Of a stretch of DNA of 64,000 nt, positions 25,472 to 34,992 are shown in pieces. Both the position numbers and the translations under genes were made by a program. Source of the DNA: Gottfriedia solisilvae. GTDB taxonomy: Bacteria > Bacillota > Bacilli > Bacillales > Bacillaceae_G. The stretch spans positions 124,001 to 188,000 of the forward strand of contig NZ_NETJ01000006.1 of the NCBI RefSeq assembly GCF_002128405.1, read 5' to 3'. A model generated the notes under the pieces. It made no database searches and was not told the DNA's origin. It saw only the letters and a list, made by a program, of their open reading frames with translations. The stretch's first letter is position 1, and every line of letters starts with the position of its first letter.

Positions 25472-26614
25472 ATGATTTATTTTGATAATAGTGCGACAAC
25501 AAAACCATATAAAGAGGTATTAGAAACATACATGACTGTCTCAGAACAGTTTTTTGGAAATCCATCCTCTATTCATAAATTAGGTGGTAAGTCAGAACAA
25601 TTACTATCTAAGGCAAGATTACAAGTTGCTGATCTTCTTTCTGTTCAACCGTCTGAGATTATCTTTACATCGGGTGGAACAGAAGGAAATAATTTAGCTA
25701 TAAAAGGAACTGCGATGATGCATCGTTCTAGAGGGAAACATTTAATTACAACAGAAATAGAGCACCCTTCGATTTATGAAGCGTATAAGCAACTTGAAGG
25801 AATCGGTTTTGAAGTAACGTATTTGTCTCCTGATGAAGATGGATTTATTTCAGTTGAAAAAGTAGCAGCTGCTTTGAGAGAGAATACTATTTTAGTTTCA
25901 ATTATTCATGTAAATAATGAAACTGGAGCTATTCAACCGATTCGTGAAATTGGACAATTCTTAAAGAAGTACCCAAAAATTTTCTTTCATGTAGATGCAG
26001 TGCAAGGAATTGGAAAGGTACCTTTATATATAAAGCAATCTGCAATTGACTTACTTTCTGTTTCAGGTCATAAATTTCATAGTGTAAAAGGAACAGGATT
26101 TTTATATGTTCGTGAAGGGGTCACATTATCTTCTATGATGACTGGTGGTTCACAAGAAAGAGAAATTCGATCTGGTACTGAGAATCTAGCAGGTATCGTT
26201 GCAATGGCAAGAGCATTAAGAATTACACTTGAGAAGCAAAAATCGAAAAGTGATGATTTATTAAAATTAAGAAATGAATTATTATATCATTTGGAGAAAA
26301 TTGATGGTGCTGTCATTAACTCTCCATCTTCAAATTTTGCACCTCATATATTAAATATTTCTTTTGTAGGGTTAAAGCCTGAAGTAATTGTACATGCTCT
26401 ATCTGAAGAAAATATTTATATTTCGACTAAATCTGCCTGCTCATCTAAGAATTATGAAATTAGTCGTGTGCTACAAAGCATGGGGAAAAGCGAACAGGTT
26501 GCTGGAAGTGCAATTAGAATAAGTCTTTCCTATGAGAACACAATCGAAGAAGTTAAGATGTTTAATGAAGTCATGAGTGAAGTAATTAAAAATTTATATA
26601 AAGTAACGAGGTAA
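25472..26614 (+). CDS. nifZ: Cysteine desulfurase partnered with ThiI (NifZ type)
   Basis: This is a 380-residue PLP enzyme of the NifS/IscS class. His98 (IEHPS), the PLP lysine Lys201 in SGHKFHS and the catalytic cysteine Cys323 in KSACSS are present. It takes sulfur from cysteine as a persulfide and should pass it to ThiI for 4-thiouridine in tRNA, as B. subtilis NifZ does. ATG at 25472 is chosen for its spacing to GGAGG; GTG at 25469 is a weaker choice. It is 4 bases upstream of thiI, a tight operon. A general iron-sulfur role is less likely. Confidence 0.93.
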   Translation: MIYFDNSATTKPYKEVLETYMTVSEQFFGNPSSIHKLGGKSEQLLSKARLQVADLLSVQPSEIIFTSGGTEGNNLAIKGTAMMHRSRGKHLITTEIEHPSIYEAYKQLEGIGFEVTYLSPDEDGFISVEKVAAALRENTILVSIIHVNNETGAIQPIREIGQFLKKYPKIFFHVDAVQGIGKVPLYIKQSAIDLLSVSGHKFHSVKGTGFLYVREGVTLSSMMTGGSQEREIRSGTENLAGIVAMARALRITLEKQKSKSDDLLKLRNELLYHLEKIDGAVINSPSSNFAPHILNISFVGLKPEVIVHALSEENIYISTKSACSSKNYEISRVLQSMGKSEQVAGSAIRISLSYENTIEEVKMFNEVMSEVIKNLYKVTR

Positions 26615-26618
26615 CAAA

Positions 26619-27848
26619 ATGAATGTAGAATATATATTAATCCGTTATGGTGAAATGACAACAAAAGGAAAAAATAGAGGTCGTTTTACAAGCATTTTAA
26701 GAGAAAATGTCCGAAATCGATTGAAAAGTTTTGAAAACATTAAAATTACGGCTACTCGAGATCGTATGTATATTAAATTAAATGGTGAAGACCATGAAAA
26801 AGTTGCTGCTAGCTTGAAACAAGTTTTTGGTATTCACACGTTTAGTTATGCTCGAAAAGTCGAAACAGAATTGGAAGCAATTAAAAAAGGTGCATTACAA
26901 GCAATTGAGGAACTAGGCGATACTGTAAAAACATTTAAAGTGAATGCTCAACGAAGCTATAAACAGTTCCCATTAAACACACCTCAATTAAATCGTGAAC
27001 TAGGTGGCTATATTTTGCAAAATACAGAGCACCTGACAGTAGACGTTCATAATCCAGATGTTGCCGTAAGAGTGGAAGTACGTGATGATGCAACTTATAT
27101 CACTTGTGGTGAAGAATATGGAGCAGGTGGCTATCCAGTAGGTGTTGGCGGAAAAGTAATGCTTCTTTTATCTGGTGGAATTGATAGTCCAGTTGCAGCT
27201 TATATGCTTTTAAAGAGAGGCGTTTCAATTGAGGCAATTCATTTTGAAAGTCCACCATTTACTAGTGATCGTGCTAAACAAAAAGTTACGGATCTTGCTA
27301 GTACGTTAACAAGATATTGTAAGAGAGTAACGCTTCATGTCATACCATTTACAGAAGTTCAAAAAGCAATTCACAAAGAAATGCCTGCTAGCTATACAAT
27401 GACAATTATGAGACGTATCATGTTACAAATTGCAGAAAAAGTTTCAGTAGAACGAAAAGCACTTGCTTTAGCGACTGGAGAGAGCTTAGGACAAGTTGCG
27501 AGCCAAACGCTAGATAGTATGCATACAATTAATGAGGTAACAAACTATCCAGTTTTACGCCCATTACTTGCAATGGATAAATTAGAAATCATGGATATTG
27601 CTAAAAAAATTGATACGTATGATATTAGTATTAGACCGTATGAGGATTGCTGTACGATCTTTACACCTGCTAATCCAACTACAAAACCAAAGCGTGAAAA
27701 AGTGGCGCGTTTTGAAAGCCGCTTTGACTTTACTGATTTAATAAATGAAGCAGTAGCTTCTAAAGAAACACTTATTTTTGAAAATGAAATGATTCGAAAA
27801 CAGTTTAATTCCGTAGAAGAACAGGTTGATATAGACGCCTTATTATAA
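26619..27848 (+). CDS. thiI: ThiI, tRNA 4-thiouridine synthetase
   Basis: The protein has 409 residues: N-terminal ferredoxin-like and THUMP domains (about 1-165), then a PP-loop ATPase with SGGIDS at 185-190. It adenylates U8 of tRNA and receives sulfur from the upstream desulfurase. It lacks the C-terminal rhodanese domain of the E. coli protein, the short form usual in Bacillus (401 residues in B. subtilis). CGAGGT precedes the ATG. It forms an operon with nifZ. Confidence 0.95.
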   Translation: MNVEYILIRYGEMTTKGKNRGRFTSILRENVRNRLKSFENIKITATRDRMYIKLNGEDHEKVAASLKQVFGIHTFSYARKVETELEAIKKGALQAIEELGDTVKTFKVNAQRSYKQFPLNTPQLNRELGGYILQNTEHLTVDVHNPDVAVRVEVRDDATYITCGEEYGAGGYPVGVGGKVMLLLSGGIDSPVAAYMLLKRGVSIEAIHFESPPFTSDRAKQKVTDLASTLTRYCKRVTLHVIPFTEVQKAIHKEMPASYTMTIMRRIMLQIAEKVSVERKALALATGESLGQVASQTLDSMHTINEVTNYPVLRPLLAMDKLEIMDIAKKIDTYDISIRPYEDCCTIFTPANPTTKPKREKVARFESRFDFTDLINEAVASKETLIFENEMIRKQFNSVEEQVDIDALL

Positions 27849-27876
27849 ATTACTAAAAATTTCCAGAAAATATATG

Positions 27877-27906
27877 TATGAAGATATGTGTTTTATCACA
27901 CTCTAT
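27877..27906 (+). promoter_or_regulatory. Possible sigma-G promoter of sspA
   Basis: GTATG and CACTCTA are 18 bases apart, about 20 bases before the SASP gene. This partly matches the forespore sigma-G pattern. Confidence 0.3.
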
Positions 27907-27928
27907 ACTCACAAGGAGGTGACAACAC

Positions 27929-28135
27929 ATGTCAAATAGAAATTCAAGTAGTAATCAATTAGTTGTAGATGGTGCGCAAGCTGCTTTAGATCAAATGAAG
28001 TATGAAATTGCTTCTGAGTTTGGCGTACAACTTGGCCCTGATGCAACTTCTCGTGCGAATGGTTCTGTTGGTGGTGAAATCACAAAGCGTTTAGTACAAA
28101 TGGCTGAACAAAGCCTTGGTGGATATTCTCGATAA
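27929..28135 (+). CDS. sspA: Alpha/beta-type small acid-soluble spore protein
   Basis: The 68-residue protein carries both SASP signatures: the germination protease site in [13 protein letters not shown] (about residues 27-39) and the C-terminal GGEITKRLV helix. These proteins coat forespore DNA, hold it in an A-like form and protect it from UV and heat; GPR cleaves them on germination. The gene has a strong AAGGAGGTG site. Position after thiI matches sspA of B. subtilis, although several similar genes probably exist in the genome. It is expressed in the forespore (family knowledge). Confidence 0.95.
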   Translation: MSNRNSSSNQLVVDGAQAALDQMKYEIASEFGVQLGPDATSRANGSVGGEITKRLVQMAEQSLGGYSR

Positions 28136-28159
28136 TACTTTTTAAATATCTATGGATTA

Positions 28160-28188
28160 AGGGGTAGGGTCAAACCTACCTCTTTTCT
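28160..28188 (+). terminator. Terminator after sspA
   Basis: AGGGGTAGG/CCTACCTCT stem (one G-T pair) then TTTT. Confidence 0.7.
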
Positions 28189-28202
28189 ATTTGTTCAATG
28201 TC

Positions 28203-28263
28203 AGAGGACGAGGCTCAAGTCGTCACGCCCCATGGAAAGCGAAGTACCTGGAATGGAAATCAA
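28203..28263 (+). repeat. Truncated copy C of the 185-bp inverted-repeat element
   Basis: Contains GAGGCTCA, ACGCCCCATGGAAAG and GGAAATCAAC in the order found at the 3' end of copy A (31145-31328). The 5' two thirds are missing. Confidence 0.8.
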
Positions 28264-28337
28264 CACTTATTTTTAATAGAGCCAAAATTTAAGTAGAATG
28301 AAACGTATGGGAGAAACGGGTTTTTGATTGTGAAGTT

Positions 28338-28346
28338 TGCTATAAT
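28338..28346 (+). promoter_or_regulatory. Extended -10 promoter before the mutarotase gene
   Basis: TGCTATAAT is a perfect extended -10 box 35 bases upstream of the start; no good -35. Confidence 0.55.
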
Positions 28347-28380
28347 AATGGTTAATGAAAATTAAAGGAGCAAATTGATC

Positions 28381-29253
28381 ATGTCAGTATTAGAAAATGA
28401 ATTAATTAAAATTACCTCTAAACCTGAAGGTGCAGAATTGACGAGTATCGAATCGAAAAAAGATGGAATTCAATTTCTGTGGAATGCGAATCCTTCATTC
28501 TGGGGGAGACATGCTCCAGTCCTATTTCCAAATGTGGGTAAATTGATTAACAACCAATATAAGATTAATGAAAAAACATATGAATTAACTCAACATGGCT
28601 TTGCACGTGATATGGTATTTAACGTGATAAAAGAAGAGCAAGATGAGATTACTTATGAGTTAATTAGTAATAGTGAGAGCTTATTAAAATATCCTTTTAA
28701 ATTTTCTTTAAAAATAAGATATCGAATTGAAGGTTCATCGATATATGTTACATATGAAGTGACAAATAACGATGTAGTTTCAATGCCATTTTCAATCGGT
28801 GCCCATCCTGCATTTAATGTACCTTTATTGGAAAATGAATCTTTTGAAGACTATTACATTCAATTTGAAGAAAATGAAAAGATTGAGACAATCAAATTAG
28901 AAGGGGCATACCGAAATGGAAAGAGAGAATTGATCGCAGACAAGACGAATGTTCTTCCATTAACTCGTGAGCTTTTTAAAGATGATGCATTAATTCTTGA
29001 AAAATTAAACAAGAATTCAATTTCAATTCATTCAAAAAATCATTCAAGTTATGTAAAGGTAGATTTTGAGGGCTTTCCGTACGTAGGAATATGGACAACG
29101 AAAACTGCTCCTTTTGTATGTATTGAACCTTGGTATGGTATTGCAGATGAGGCTGGCCCGGTGAAAGAAATGAAAAATCGTTTAGGTGTAAATAGTATTG
29201 AACCAAATGAAAGCTTCACATGTACATATAGTATTACGATAGGTATGAAGTGA
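28381..29253 (+). CDS. Aldose 1-epimerase-like protein (LacX/GalM family)
   Basis: The protein has 290 residues with a galactose-mutarotase beta-sandwich. IGAHPAFNVPL holds the expected catalytic histidine (near residue 140), and EPWYGIADE near 255 is typical of the LacX branch. Members convert alpha and beta anomers of hexoses or act on phosphorylated sugars; the substrate here is open. AAAGGAG precedes the ATG. It is a solitary gene flanked by terminators, inserted between sspA and ytcI compared with B. subtilis. It could serve GalE at 1 kb. Confidence 0.85.
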   Translation: MSVLENELIKITSKPEGAELTSIESKKDGIQFLWNANPSFWGRHAPVLFPNVGKLINNQYKINEKTYELTQHGFARDMVFNVIKEEQDEITYELISNSESLLKYPFKFSLKIRYRIEGSSIYVTYEVTNNDVVSMPFSIGAHPAFNVPLLENESFEDYYIQFEENEKIETIKLEGAYRNGKRELIADKTNVLPLTRELFKDDALILEKLNKNSISIHSKNHSSYVKVDFEGFPYVGIWTTKTAPFVCIEPWYGIADEAGPVKEMKNRLGVNSIEPNESFTCTYSITIGMK

Positions 29254-29265
29254 AATGAGTAAATT

Positions 29266-29293
29266 AAAAACCATCTTTATAGGTGGTTTTTTT
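29266..29293 (+). terminator. Terminator after the mutarotase gene
   Basis: AAAACCATC/GGTGGTTTT stem (one G-T pair) then seven T residues. Confidence 0.85.
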
Positions 29294-29416
29294 ATTTGTT
29301 TAAATTTTCTGAATAAAAGAAGGTTTTATGCATATTATTAACGAAATGTTTAATTATTCTAATTTGGACAGCTACTAAATATAAATTAGTAATCGTGTAA
29401 AAGGGGGAGTTTCCAT

Positions 29417-30991
29417 ATGAATGGAATCAATTTAGTTGCTCCGAAAGTATATAATCTTGTATGGGAGATTGAAAAATTTGCGACAACAAGTAAGGTAGCT
29501 TTAAAATGGGTAAATTCGAATGGTGAAACTCATTCGATTACTTATAAAGATTTATATAATAAGGTTCATCAATATGCATTTTCATTTAAGAACAATGGGA
29601 TTGAAAAAGGGGACAAACTCTTTGTAATGATGCCTAGATGCGTAGAGACATACGCTGTTTATTTAGCAATTTTAAAAATTGGTTGTGTAATCGTTCCAGG
29701 CTCAGAAATGCTAACGATTAAAGATATTCAGTATCGAATTGACCATAGTGATGTAAAAGGGATTGTAGCCCATAATCAGTATTTAGATACTTTTAGTAGC
29801 TTTGCTAAGAGTGGAAATTATAAATTATTTACGATTAACGAACAAACTGGTGTATGGAACTCCTTAAACGATCAAGCCATTATTGGGGCTCATGTTTTAA
29901 CGGTCGAAACTAAAAGTGATGACTTAGCTTTTATATCCTATACGTCAGGAACAACTGGAAACCCAAAGGGTGTAGTACATACTCATAGTTGGGGATATGC
30001 ACATATTCGTACAATTGCTTCAAGTTGGTTAGATGTAACAGAAGATGATGTTGTGTGGGCAACAGCGGGTCCAGGGTGGCAAAAGTGGATTTGGAGTCCA
30101 TTTCTAGCTACGTTAGGAAGCGGGGCGACAGGTTTCTTTTACGAGGGTAAATTTGATCCTGAAACATTTTTAACTTTATTAAATAAACATAACATCACTG
30201 TATTTTGTAGTACACCGACGGAGTATCGTTTCATGGCAAAAGCTGAGAATTTAGACCAATTCAAATTACCTTCTTTACGAAGCGCTGTTTCCGCAGGGGA
30301 GCCTTTAAACCAAGAAGTTATTCATACATTTAAAAAATACTTTCAGGTTGATGTAAGAGATGGTTATGGCCAAACAGAAAATACATTATTAATTGGAACA
30401 TTAAAGGACATAAAAGCCAAAGTGGGTTCAATGGGGGTTCCAACTCCAGGGAATTTAGTTGAAATTGTTGATGACGATGGTAATCTGGTAGGGACGAATA
30501 CGGTTGGCAATATTGCCGTTCATATCAATTCTCCTGCCTTATTTAAACATTATTATAATGATGCGAGTAGAACAAACGCTCAAATAAGAGGAAACTATTA
30601 TATTACAGGTGATCGGGCTAAAAAGGATGAAGACGGATACTATTGGTTTGATGGTCGGAGTGACGATATTATTATCAGTGCAGGCTATACAATTGGTCCA
30701 TTTGAAATAGAAGATGCTCTCGTTCAACATAAAATGGTTAAGGAATGCGCTGTTGTAGCAAGTCCTGATCCACTGCGGGGTAATGTTGTAAAAGCGTTTG
30801 TTGTATTAACTGAGAACTCTTCTAACGGTGATGAGCTAATCATCGAATTACAAGAGCATGTGAAAAAAGTAACTGCACCGTATAAGTATCCTAGAAAAAT
30901 TGAATTTGTTCATGAATTACCAAAAACAACTTCTGGGAAAATAAGAAGAGTTGAGTTGCGTGCTAGGGAACAAATGCCAGAATCGAAATAA
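29417..30991 (+). CDS. ytcI: Acyl-CoA synthetase YtcI
   Basis: This is a 524-residue ANL ligase (529 in B. subtilis). The ATP loop ISYTSGTTGNPKG is near residues 173-185, the DGYGQTEN motif near 315 and the C-terminal catalytic lysine in TTSGKIRR near 510. It adenylates a short- to medium-chain carboxylate and joins it to CoA; the exact acid is not established. AAAGGGGG precedes the ATG. Like acsA it ends in the SGK motif that acetylating enzymes target, so it could be an extra AcuA substrate (inference). Confidence 0.9.
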   Translation: MNGINLVAPKVYNLVWEIEKFATTSKVALKWVNSNGETHSITYKDLYNKVHQYAFSFKNNGIEKGDKLFVMMPRCVETYAVYLAILKIGCVIVPGSEMLTIKDIQYRIDHSDVKGIVAHNQYLDTFSSFAKSGNYKLFTINEQTGVWNSLNDQAIIGAHVLTVETKSDDLAFISYTSGTTGNPKGVVHTHSWGYAHIRTIASSWLDVTEDDVVWATAGPGWQKWIWSPFLATLGSGATGFFYEGKFDPETFLTLLNKHNITVFCSTPTEYRFMAKAENLDQFKLPSLRSAVSAGEPLNQEVIHTFKKYFQVDVRDGYGQTENTLLIGTLKDIKAKVGSMGVPTPGNLVEIVDDDGNLVGTNTVGNIAVHINSPALFKHYYNDASRTNAQIRGNYYITGDRAKKDEDGYYWFDGRSDDIIISAGYTIGPFEIEDALVQHKMVKECAVVASPDPLRGNVVKAFVVLTENSSNGDELIIELQEHVKKVTAPYKYPRKIEFVHELPKTTSGKIRRVELRAREQMPESK

Positions 30992-31011
30992 ATTGATACC
31001 TATGTTAAAAT

Positions 31012-31034
31012 GAGGGAAAATTCCCTCTTTTTTA
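31012..31034 (+). terminator. Terminator after ytcI
   Basis: GAGGGA/TCCCTC stem with an AAAT loop and T-rich tail. Confidence 0.85.
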
Positions 31035-31144
31035 TTTGGCTCTTTTTAAGTTAAAGGCTCTGTTAAATTTAATTGTTGATATTTTACTAAAGACATTTTC
31101 GAAAAAGAACTTATAGAATTTCTAGTATAGAATATTTTAAGAAA

Positions 31145-31328
31145 TTGATTGGAGTGAAAGGTGCGAGACTCCTATGGGAGTAGCGGGAAGGGTGAGACCC
31201 CGGACAAGTAAGGTAGGCATGCTAAAAACACGACGTCCTGTCGTAATGCATGCATGATCCACATCGTGTGGACCCATGAGGCTCATCTAACGCCCCATGG
31301 AAAGAGAGCATCCTGAAACGGAAATCAA
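31145..31328 (+). repeat. Copy A of the 185-bp inverted-repeat element
   Basis: A 184-bp unit with TTGATT at one end and AATCAA at the other. It is much more GC-rich than its surroundings and contains nested hairpins (ACGACGTCCTGTCGT region, GATCCAC/GTGGACC). It is about 85 percent like copy B at 37089-37276 in the opposite orientation. No open frame. This resembles small mobile repeats common in Bacillaceae. Confidence 0.88.
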
Positions 31329-31442
31329 CATTCTTTTTTACAGAGCTAAGTTAAAATAGACTCTAAACACTGAAAAAGCGGAATGAAAAAATATAAAGAA
31401 GTAAAGAAAATAGCATAATTTTTAGAATGGACGGTGTTCTAA

Positions 31443-33014
31443 TTGAAAAAGCTTTGGTTTAATGGACTATTTTATACGATGGCAAGTGAAGGAGAGACGC
31501 TTGAAGCAATTTGTACTGAAGACGGAAAAATAGTGAAAACAGGTTCATACAATGATTTATTAACTTGGTTAGCTGATGAGGCTGCCGAGATAATTGATTG
31601 TAAAGGAAAAGTAGGACTGCCAGGTTTTATCGATAGTCACCTACATTTAATTGGCCATGGTGAAGCGATGAATCGTGTTGACCTATCAAATTGTTCATCA
31701 TATCATGAGATGCTTCTAAAAATGAATTCCGCAGTAAAAGATGCCAAGCCTAATGAATGGATCATTGGGGAAGGATGGAATGAAAATGATTGGGCAAATC
31801 AAGTAGATTTTTCGATTATTGATTTGGATGAGCTATCAAGCGAAAACCCACTCGTTTTAAAAAGAACTTGTAGACATGTTTATTTTGTTAATTCAATTGC
31901 ACTTGATGAAGCTGGAATCAATCAGCAAACTGAGATTGAAGGCGGACAGGTTGGAGTTGCAATAGATGGGAGATTAAATGGGCTACTATATGATGAAGCA
32001 GTTAATTTAATTATAAAAGCAATGCCAGCACCGGATGATCTTTATTTATCAAAAGCAATTACAACAGCTGTGAAGGATTGCCATCGCCATGGTATCGTCG
32101 CTTGTGTAACAGAGGATTTATCATATTATGGCAATGCAAACCTAGTTGTTGATTTATATGAACAATTATTAGAAGAACTTTCCTTCCATACGCATGTCCT
32201 AATACATCATACAACTCTTGATGATGTGAAGTTGCGATTACATAGTGGCAATGAAAATGTTTCCTTTGGTGGAGTGAAAGCATTTATAGATGGCTCTTTT
32301 GGTGGGAGAACAGCTCTTTTAGCAGAGCCATATGATGATGATCACAATACAAATGGGTTACAAGTCACTGCACCAATTAAGCTGGAATCAATTACGAAAA
32401 AAGCAAGAGAAGCAGGTCTACCAGTGGCTTTTCATATGATTGGTGATTTAGCAGTAAAACAAGCAATTGATGTGGTTACAAAATATCCGAATAATTTAGA
32501 ACTACCAGATCGTTTTATCCATTGTGAATTATTGTCAAAGCAATTGATTGAAGAACTGAAGAAACTACATATTGTGATTGATGTTCAAACATCATTTTTA
32601 TATGGAGACTATCCATGGCTAATCGAGAGAATAGGAGAAGAGCGGAATAAAAATGCTTTCCTTATTAAGGCTCTCTTAGATGAAAAAATACCAATTGCAA
32701 ATGGATCTGATACTCCAATCGATACAATTAACCCATGGCAAGGTGTATATTCGGCAGTAACTCGAAAAGCGAAAGACGGTTTGACATACAATGAATCAGA
32801 AGCAATTAGTCTATTTGAGGCAATAAAATTATATACAGTTAGCAGTGCTAAATCATTTGGACAAGACCATCAAAGAGGATTAATAAAAGAAGGATATAAC
32901 GCTGATTTTATATTATTTGAAGAAGACCCATTTCAAGTGAATCCAGATGATTTATTAACATTAGCATGTAGTGAAACAATCAGTCGTGGAAAAGTAGTAT
33001 TTTCCAGAAACTAG
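31443..33014 (+). CDS. ytcJ: YtcJ-family amidohydrolase
   Basis: The 523-residue metal-dependent hydrolase has an urease/amidohydrolase-like barrel (529 in B. subtilis YtcJ). The metal motif is His66-x-His68 in FIDSHLHLIGHG. Later FHMIGD and NGSDTPID supply further ligand histidine and aspartate. It should hydrolyse an amide or imidic bond of an unknown small molecule in the cytoplasm. The start is TTG at 31443 with GGACGGTG upstream. Its position after ytcI matches B. subtilis, but here a repeat element has been inserted between them. Confidence 0.88.
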   Translation: MKKLWFNGLFYTMASEGETLEAICTEDGKIVKTGSYNDLLTWLADEAAEIIDCKGKVGLPGFIDSHLHLIGHGEAMNRVDLSNCSSYHEMLLKMNSAVKDAKPNEWIIGEGWNENDWANQVDFSIIDLDELSSENPLVLKRTCRHVYFVNSIALDEAGINQQTEIEGGQVGVAIDGRLNGLLYDEAVNLIIKAMPAPDDLYLSKAITTAVKDCHRHGIVACVTEDLSYYGNANLVVDLYEQLLEELSFHTHVLIHHTTLDDVKLRLHSGNENVSFGGVKAFIDGSFGGRTALLAEPYDDDHNTNGLQVTAPIKLESITKKAREAGLPVAFHMIGDLAVKQAIDVVTKYPNNLELPDRFIHCELLSKQLIEELKKLHIVIDVQTSFLYGDYPWLIERIGEERNKNAFLIKALLDEKIPIANGSDTPIDTINPWQGVYSAVTRKAKDGLTYNESEAISLFEAIKLYTVSSAKSFGQDHQRGLIKEGYNADFILFEEDPFQVNPDDLLTLACSETISRGKVVFSRN

Positions 33015-33033
33015 TGATTTATATTTTCTTATC

Positions 33034-33064
33034 AAAGAATGGTGAGTTTTTTACCATTCTTTTT
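33034..33064 (+). terminator. Terminator after ytcJ
   Basis: Perfect 10-bp stem AAAGAATGGT/ACCATTCTTT, then T residues. Confidence 0.88.
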
Positions 33065-33114
33065 GTTTATGGAAAAGTCTGATTGCCCATACTGATACAA
33101 AAAAGGGTGGTTTC

Positions 33115-33747
33115 TTGCTGTACTTTTATTCCTTCTTAATATTAATTGCAATCGTAATTGTAATGTTAATCCTATTGATTCTTTTCATTGATCTACGAGT
33201 AATGAGTCATACCATTTATACAAATCAAGAACGAATTATGATTGTAAAAATTTCTATATTAAAAAATTTATTGAGATATAAATTTATTGTTCCGTTAAAA
33301 CCAAATGAAGTGAAAGAAGAGTTTGAGCATTTGGAGAAAAAAAGAGATATTTCTATCCTACAACAAATTGATTTTTTCATAAATTTATATTCAAATGCGC
33401 ATACTATCATTATTCGTTTTTTACAATCAGTGCAAATATATAATGTTAATTACCATGTCCACTTTGGTGTTGGAAATTCAGCTTTAACAGGGGTATCTAT
33501 TGGTACAGCTTACAGTATGATCGGCATAGTAGAGAATATTTTAGAACGATTTACGATTTTACATAAGCCACCAAATATAGATATTACACCTAATTATTAT
33601 GCAACAACACTTGAGGCGAATGGGAAAATTCGTTTTTCATTTTCAATTAGAAAAGCAGTTTATACTGGCTTTTTAGTATTTTTGGCTTATAGGAAGACAA
33701 GAAAAGAATTTCAAGTTACACATCCATTTGAATCTATTTCGAGGTGA
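33115..33747 (+). CDS. ytfI: YtfI, DUF2953 membrane protein
   Basis: The 210-residue protein has an N-terminal hydrophobic helix (about 3-25) and a DUF2953 domain (YNVNYHVHFGVGNSALTGV, then GIVENI and TPNYYATTLEANGKIRFSF). It is the usual partner of ytfJ, the next gene 6 bases on, and both are sporulation genes in B. subtilis. The start is TTG at 33115 after AGGGTGG with short 4-base spacing, so the exact start is uncertain. Probably mother-cell made and membrane-bound; biochemical role unknown. Confidence 0.85.
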   Translation: MLYFYSFLILIAIVIVMLILLILFIDLRVMSHTIYTNQERIMIVKISILKNLLRYKFIVPLKPNEVKEEFEHLEKKRDISILQQIDFFINLYSNAHTIIIRFLQSVQIYNVNYHVHFGVGNSALTGVSIGTAYSMIGIVENILERFTILHKPPNIDITPNYYATTLEANGKIRFSFSIRKAVYTGFLVFLAYRKTRKEFQVTHPFESISR

Positions 33748-33753
33748 TTAATA

Positions 33754-34197
33754 ATGAGTCAACATCCAATCGGTGATTTAATGCATGCAGCGATGGAAAA
33801 TTTATCTGCAATGATTAACGTGAATACAATAATCGGTGATCCAATCTCCACACCTGATGGAAGTATTATTTTAACAGTTTCAAAAGTAGGTGTAGGTTTT
33901 GCTGCTGGAGGAAGTGAGTTTAGAAACTATCATCTAGTTGATGGTGTTAAACAAACCGAAACTAGAAGTCCACATCCATTTGGAGGAGGAACTGGTGGTG
34001 GAGCATCAATCACGCCAATTGCTTTCTTGATTGTAAACAAGCATGGAGTAAAACTTTTACACTTAGATCAGAACACACATTTAATTGAAAAATTAATGGA
34101 TTTAACACCACAAGCATTAGAAAAAGTGAAGAGTTATATGAAGAAAAAAGAAGATTCAATTGATGAAGAAGATGGCTACGATTCAGAATTAGATTAA
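33754..34197 (+). CDS. ytfJ: GerW-family spore protein YtfJ
   Basis: The 147-residue protein has the YtfJ/GerW core: HPIGDLMHAAMENL at the N terminus, VGVGFAAGGSEF near 51-62 and a glycine-rich GGGTGGGAS near 82-90, then an acidic tail. GerW is needed for normal spore germination in Bacillus (family knowledge); its reaction is unknown. ATG follows CGAGGTG, and the gene is 6 bases behind ytfI, so the pair is one operon. No membrane segment. Confidence 0.93.
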   Translation: MSQHPIGDLMHAAMENLSAMINVNTIIGDPISTPDGSIILTVSKVGVGFAAGGSEFRNYHLVDGVKQTETRSPHPFGGGTGGGASITPIAFLIVNKHGVKLLHLDQNTHLIEKLMDLTPQALEKVKSYMKKKEDSIDEEDGYDSELD

Positions 34198-34289
34198 ATA
34201 TAAATTTTGAGTAAAGTTAATTGCATTCATGCATTCCTTCCAGTAAGATAAATGTTGTGAACATTTTGTAATTTTTGGGAGGAATAATC

Positions 34290-34790
34290 ATGGCATCTGT
34301 AACATTCAAAAACAATCCAGTAACATTAATTGGTTCTGAAGTAAAAGTAGGAGAAAAAGCTCCAAACTTTACTGTATTAGCTAATGACCTAAGCCCAGTA
34401 ACTTTAGAAACTTCGGCTGGAAAAGTTCGTTTAATTAGTGTAGTACCATCAGTAGACACTGGTGTATGTGATGCACAAACTCGTCGTTTTAACGAAGAAG
34501 CAACTAACATTGGAAATGTTGAAGTATTAACTATTTCTATGGACTTACCATTCGCACAAAAAAGATGGTGTGCAGCTAGCGGATTAGAAAATGTACATAC
34601 TTTCTCAGATCACCGTGATGCTTCTTTTGGTGAAGCTTATGGTGTATTAATGCAAGAATTACGTCTACTTGCTCGTGCAGTATTCGTAGTAGATTCAAAT
34701 GACGTAGTAACTTATGTAGAATACGTAAGTGAAGGTACAAGCCATCCAAACTACGAAGCAGCAATCGAAGCTGTTAAAGCAGCTAAATAA
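34290..34790 (+). CDS. tpx: Thiol peroxidase Tpx
   Basis: The 166-residue atypical 2-Cys peroxiredoxin has peroxidatic Cys60 in [15 protein letters not shown] and resolving Cys94 in RWCAASGL. It reduces hydrogen peroxide and lipid or alkyl peroxides with thioredoxin as electron donor. ATG at 34290 follows GGGAGG; an in-frame start 15 bases upstream overlaps this site. It is followed by its own terminator and is probably highly expressed, given its regular, biased codon use. It keeps the ytfJ-tpx-ytxK order of B. subtilis, though proC and an MprF-like gene now separate it from ytxK. Confidence 0.96.
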   Translation: MASVTFKNNPVTLIGSEVKVGEKAPNFTVLANDLSPVTLETSAGKVRLISVVPSVDTGVCDAQTRRFNEEATNIGNVEVLTISMDLPFAQKRWCAASGLENVHTFSDHRDASFGEAYGVLMQELRLLARAVFVVDSNDVVTYVEYVSEGTSHPNYEAAIEAVKAAK

Positions 34791-34818
34791 TTAAAACTCT
34801 ATATTGAGTAATCAAAAG

Positions 34819-34847
34819 CTGTCGAGTCATACTCGGCAGTTTTTTTG
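34819..34847 (+). terminator. Terminator after tpx
   Basis: CTGTCGAGT/ACTCGGCAG stem (one G-T pair), CAT loop and seven T residues. Confidence 0.9.
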
Positions 34848-34900
34848 TTATATTGAAGAATTGATAGTTGGTTGGAAATAAACGTTTGTGAAATTAAAAG

Positions 34901-34940
34901 AAAAAATGCCTACTAATAGAAAGCGTTAGTTGGCATTTTT
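34901..34940 (-). terminator. Terminator of proC
   Basis: AAAAATGCC/GGCATTTTT with inner CTAA/TTAG; T-run on the minus strand, about 50 bases after the proC stop. Confidence 0.8.
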
Positions 34941-34992
34941 ATGGGTTTCTCTTTTTAATTAGAGAAGGTTATTCTATTCTTTTTACACGAAT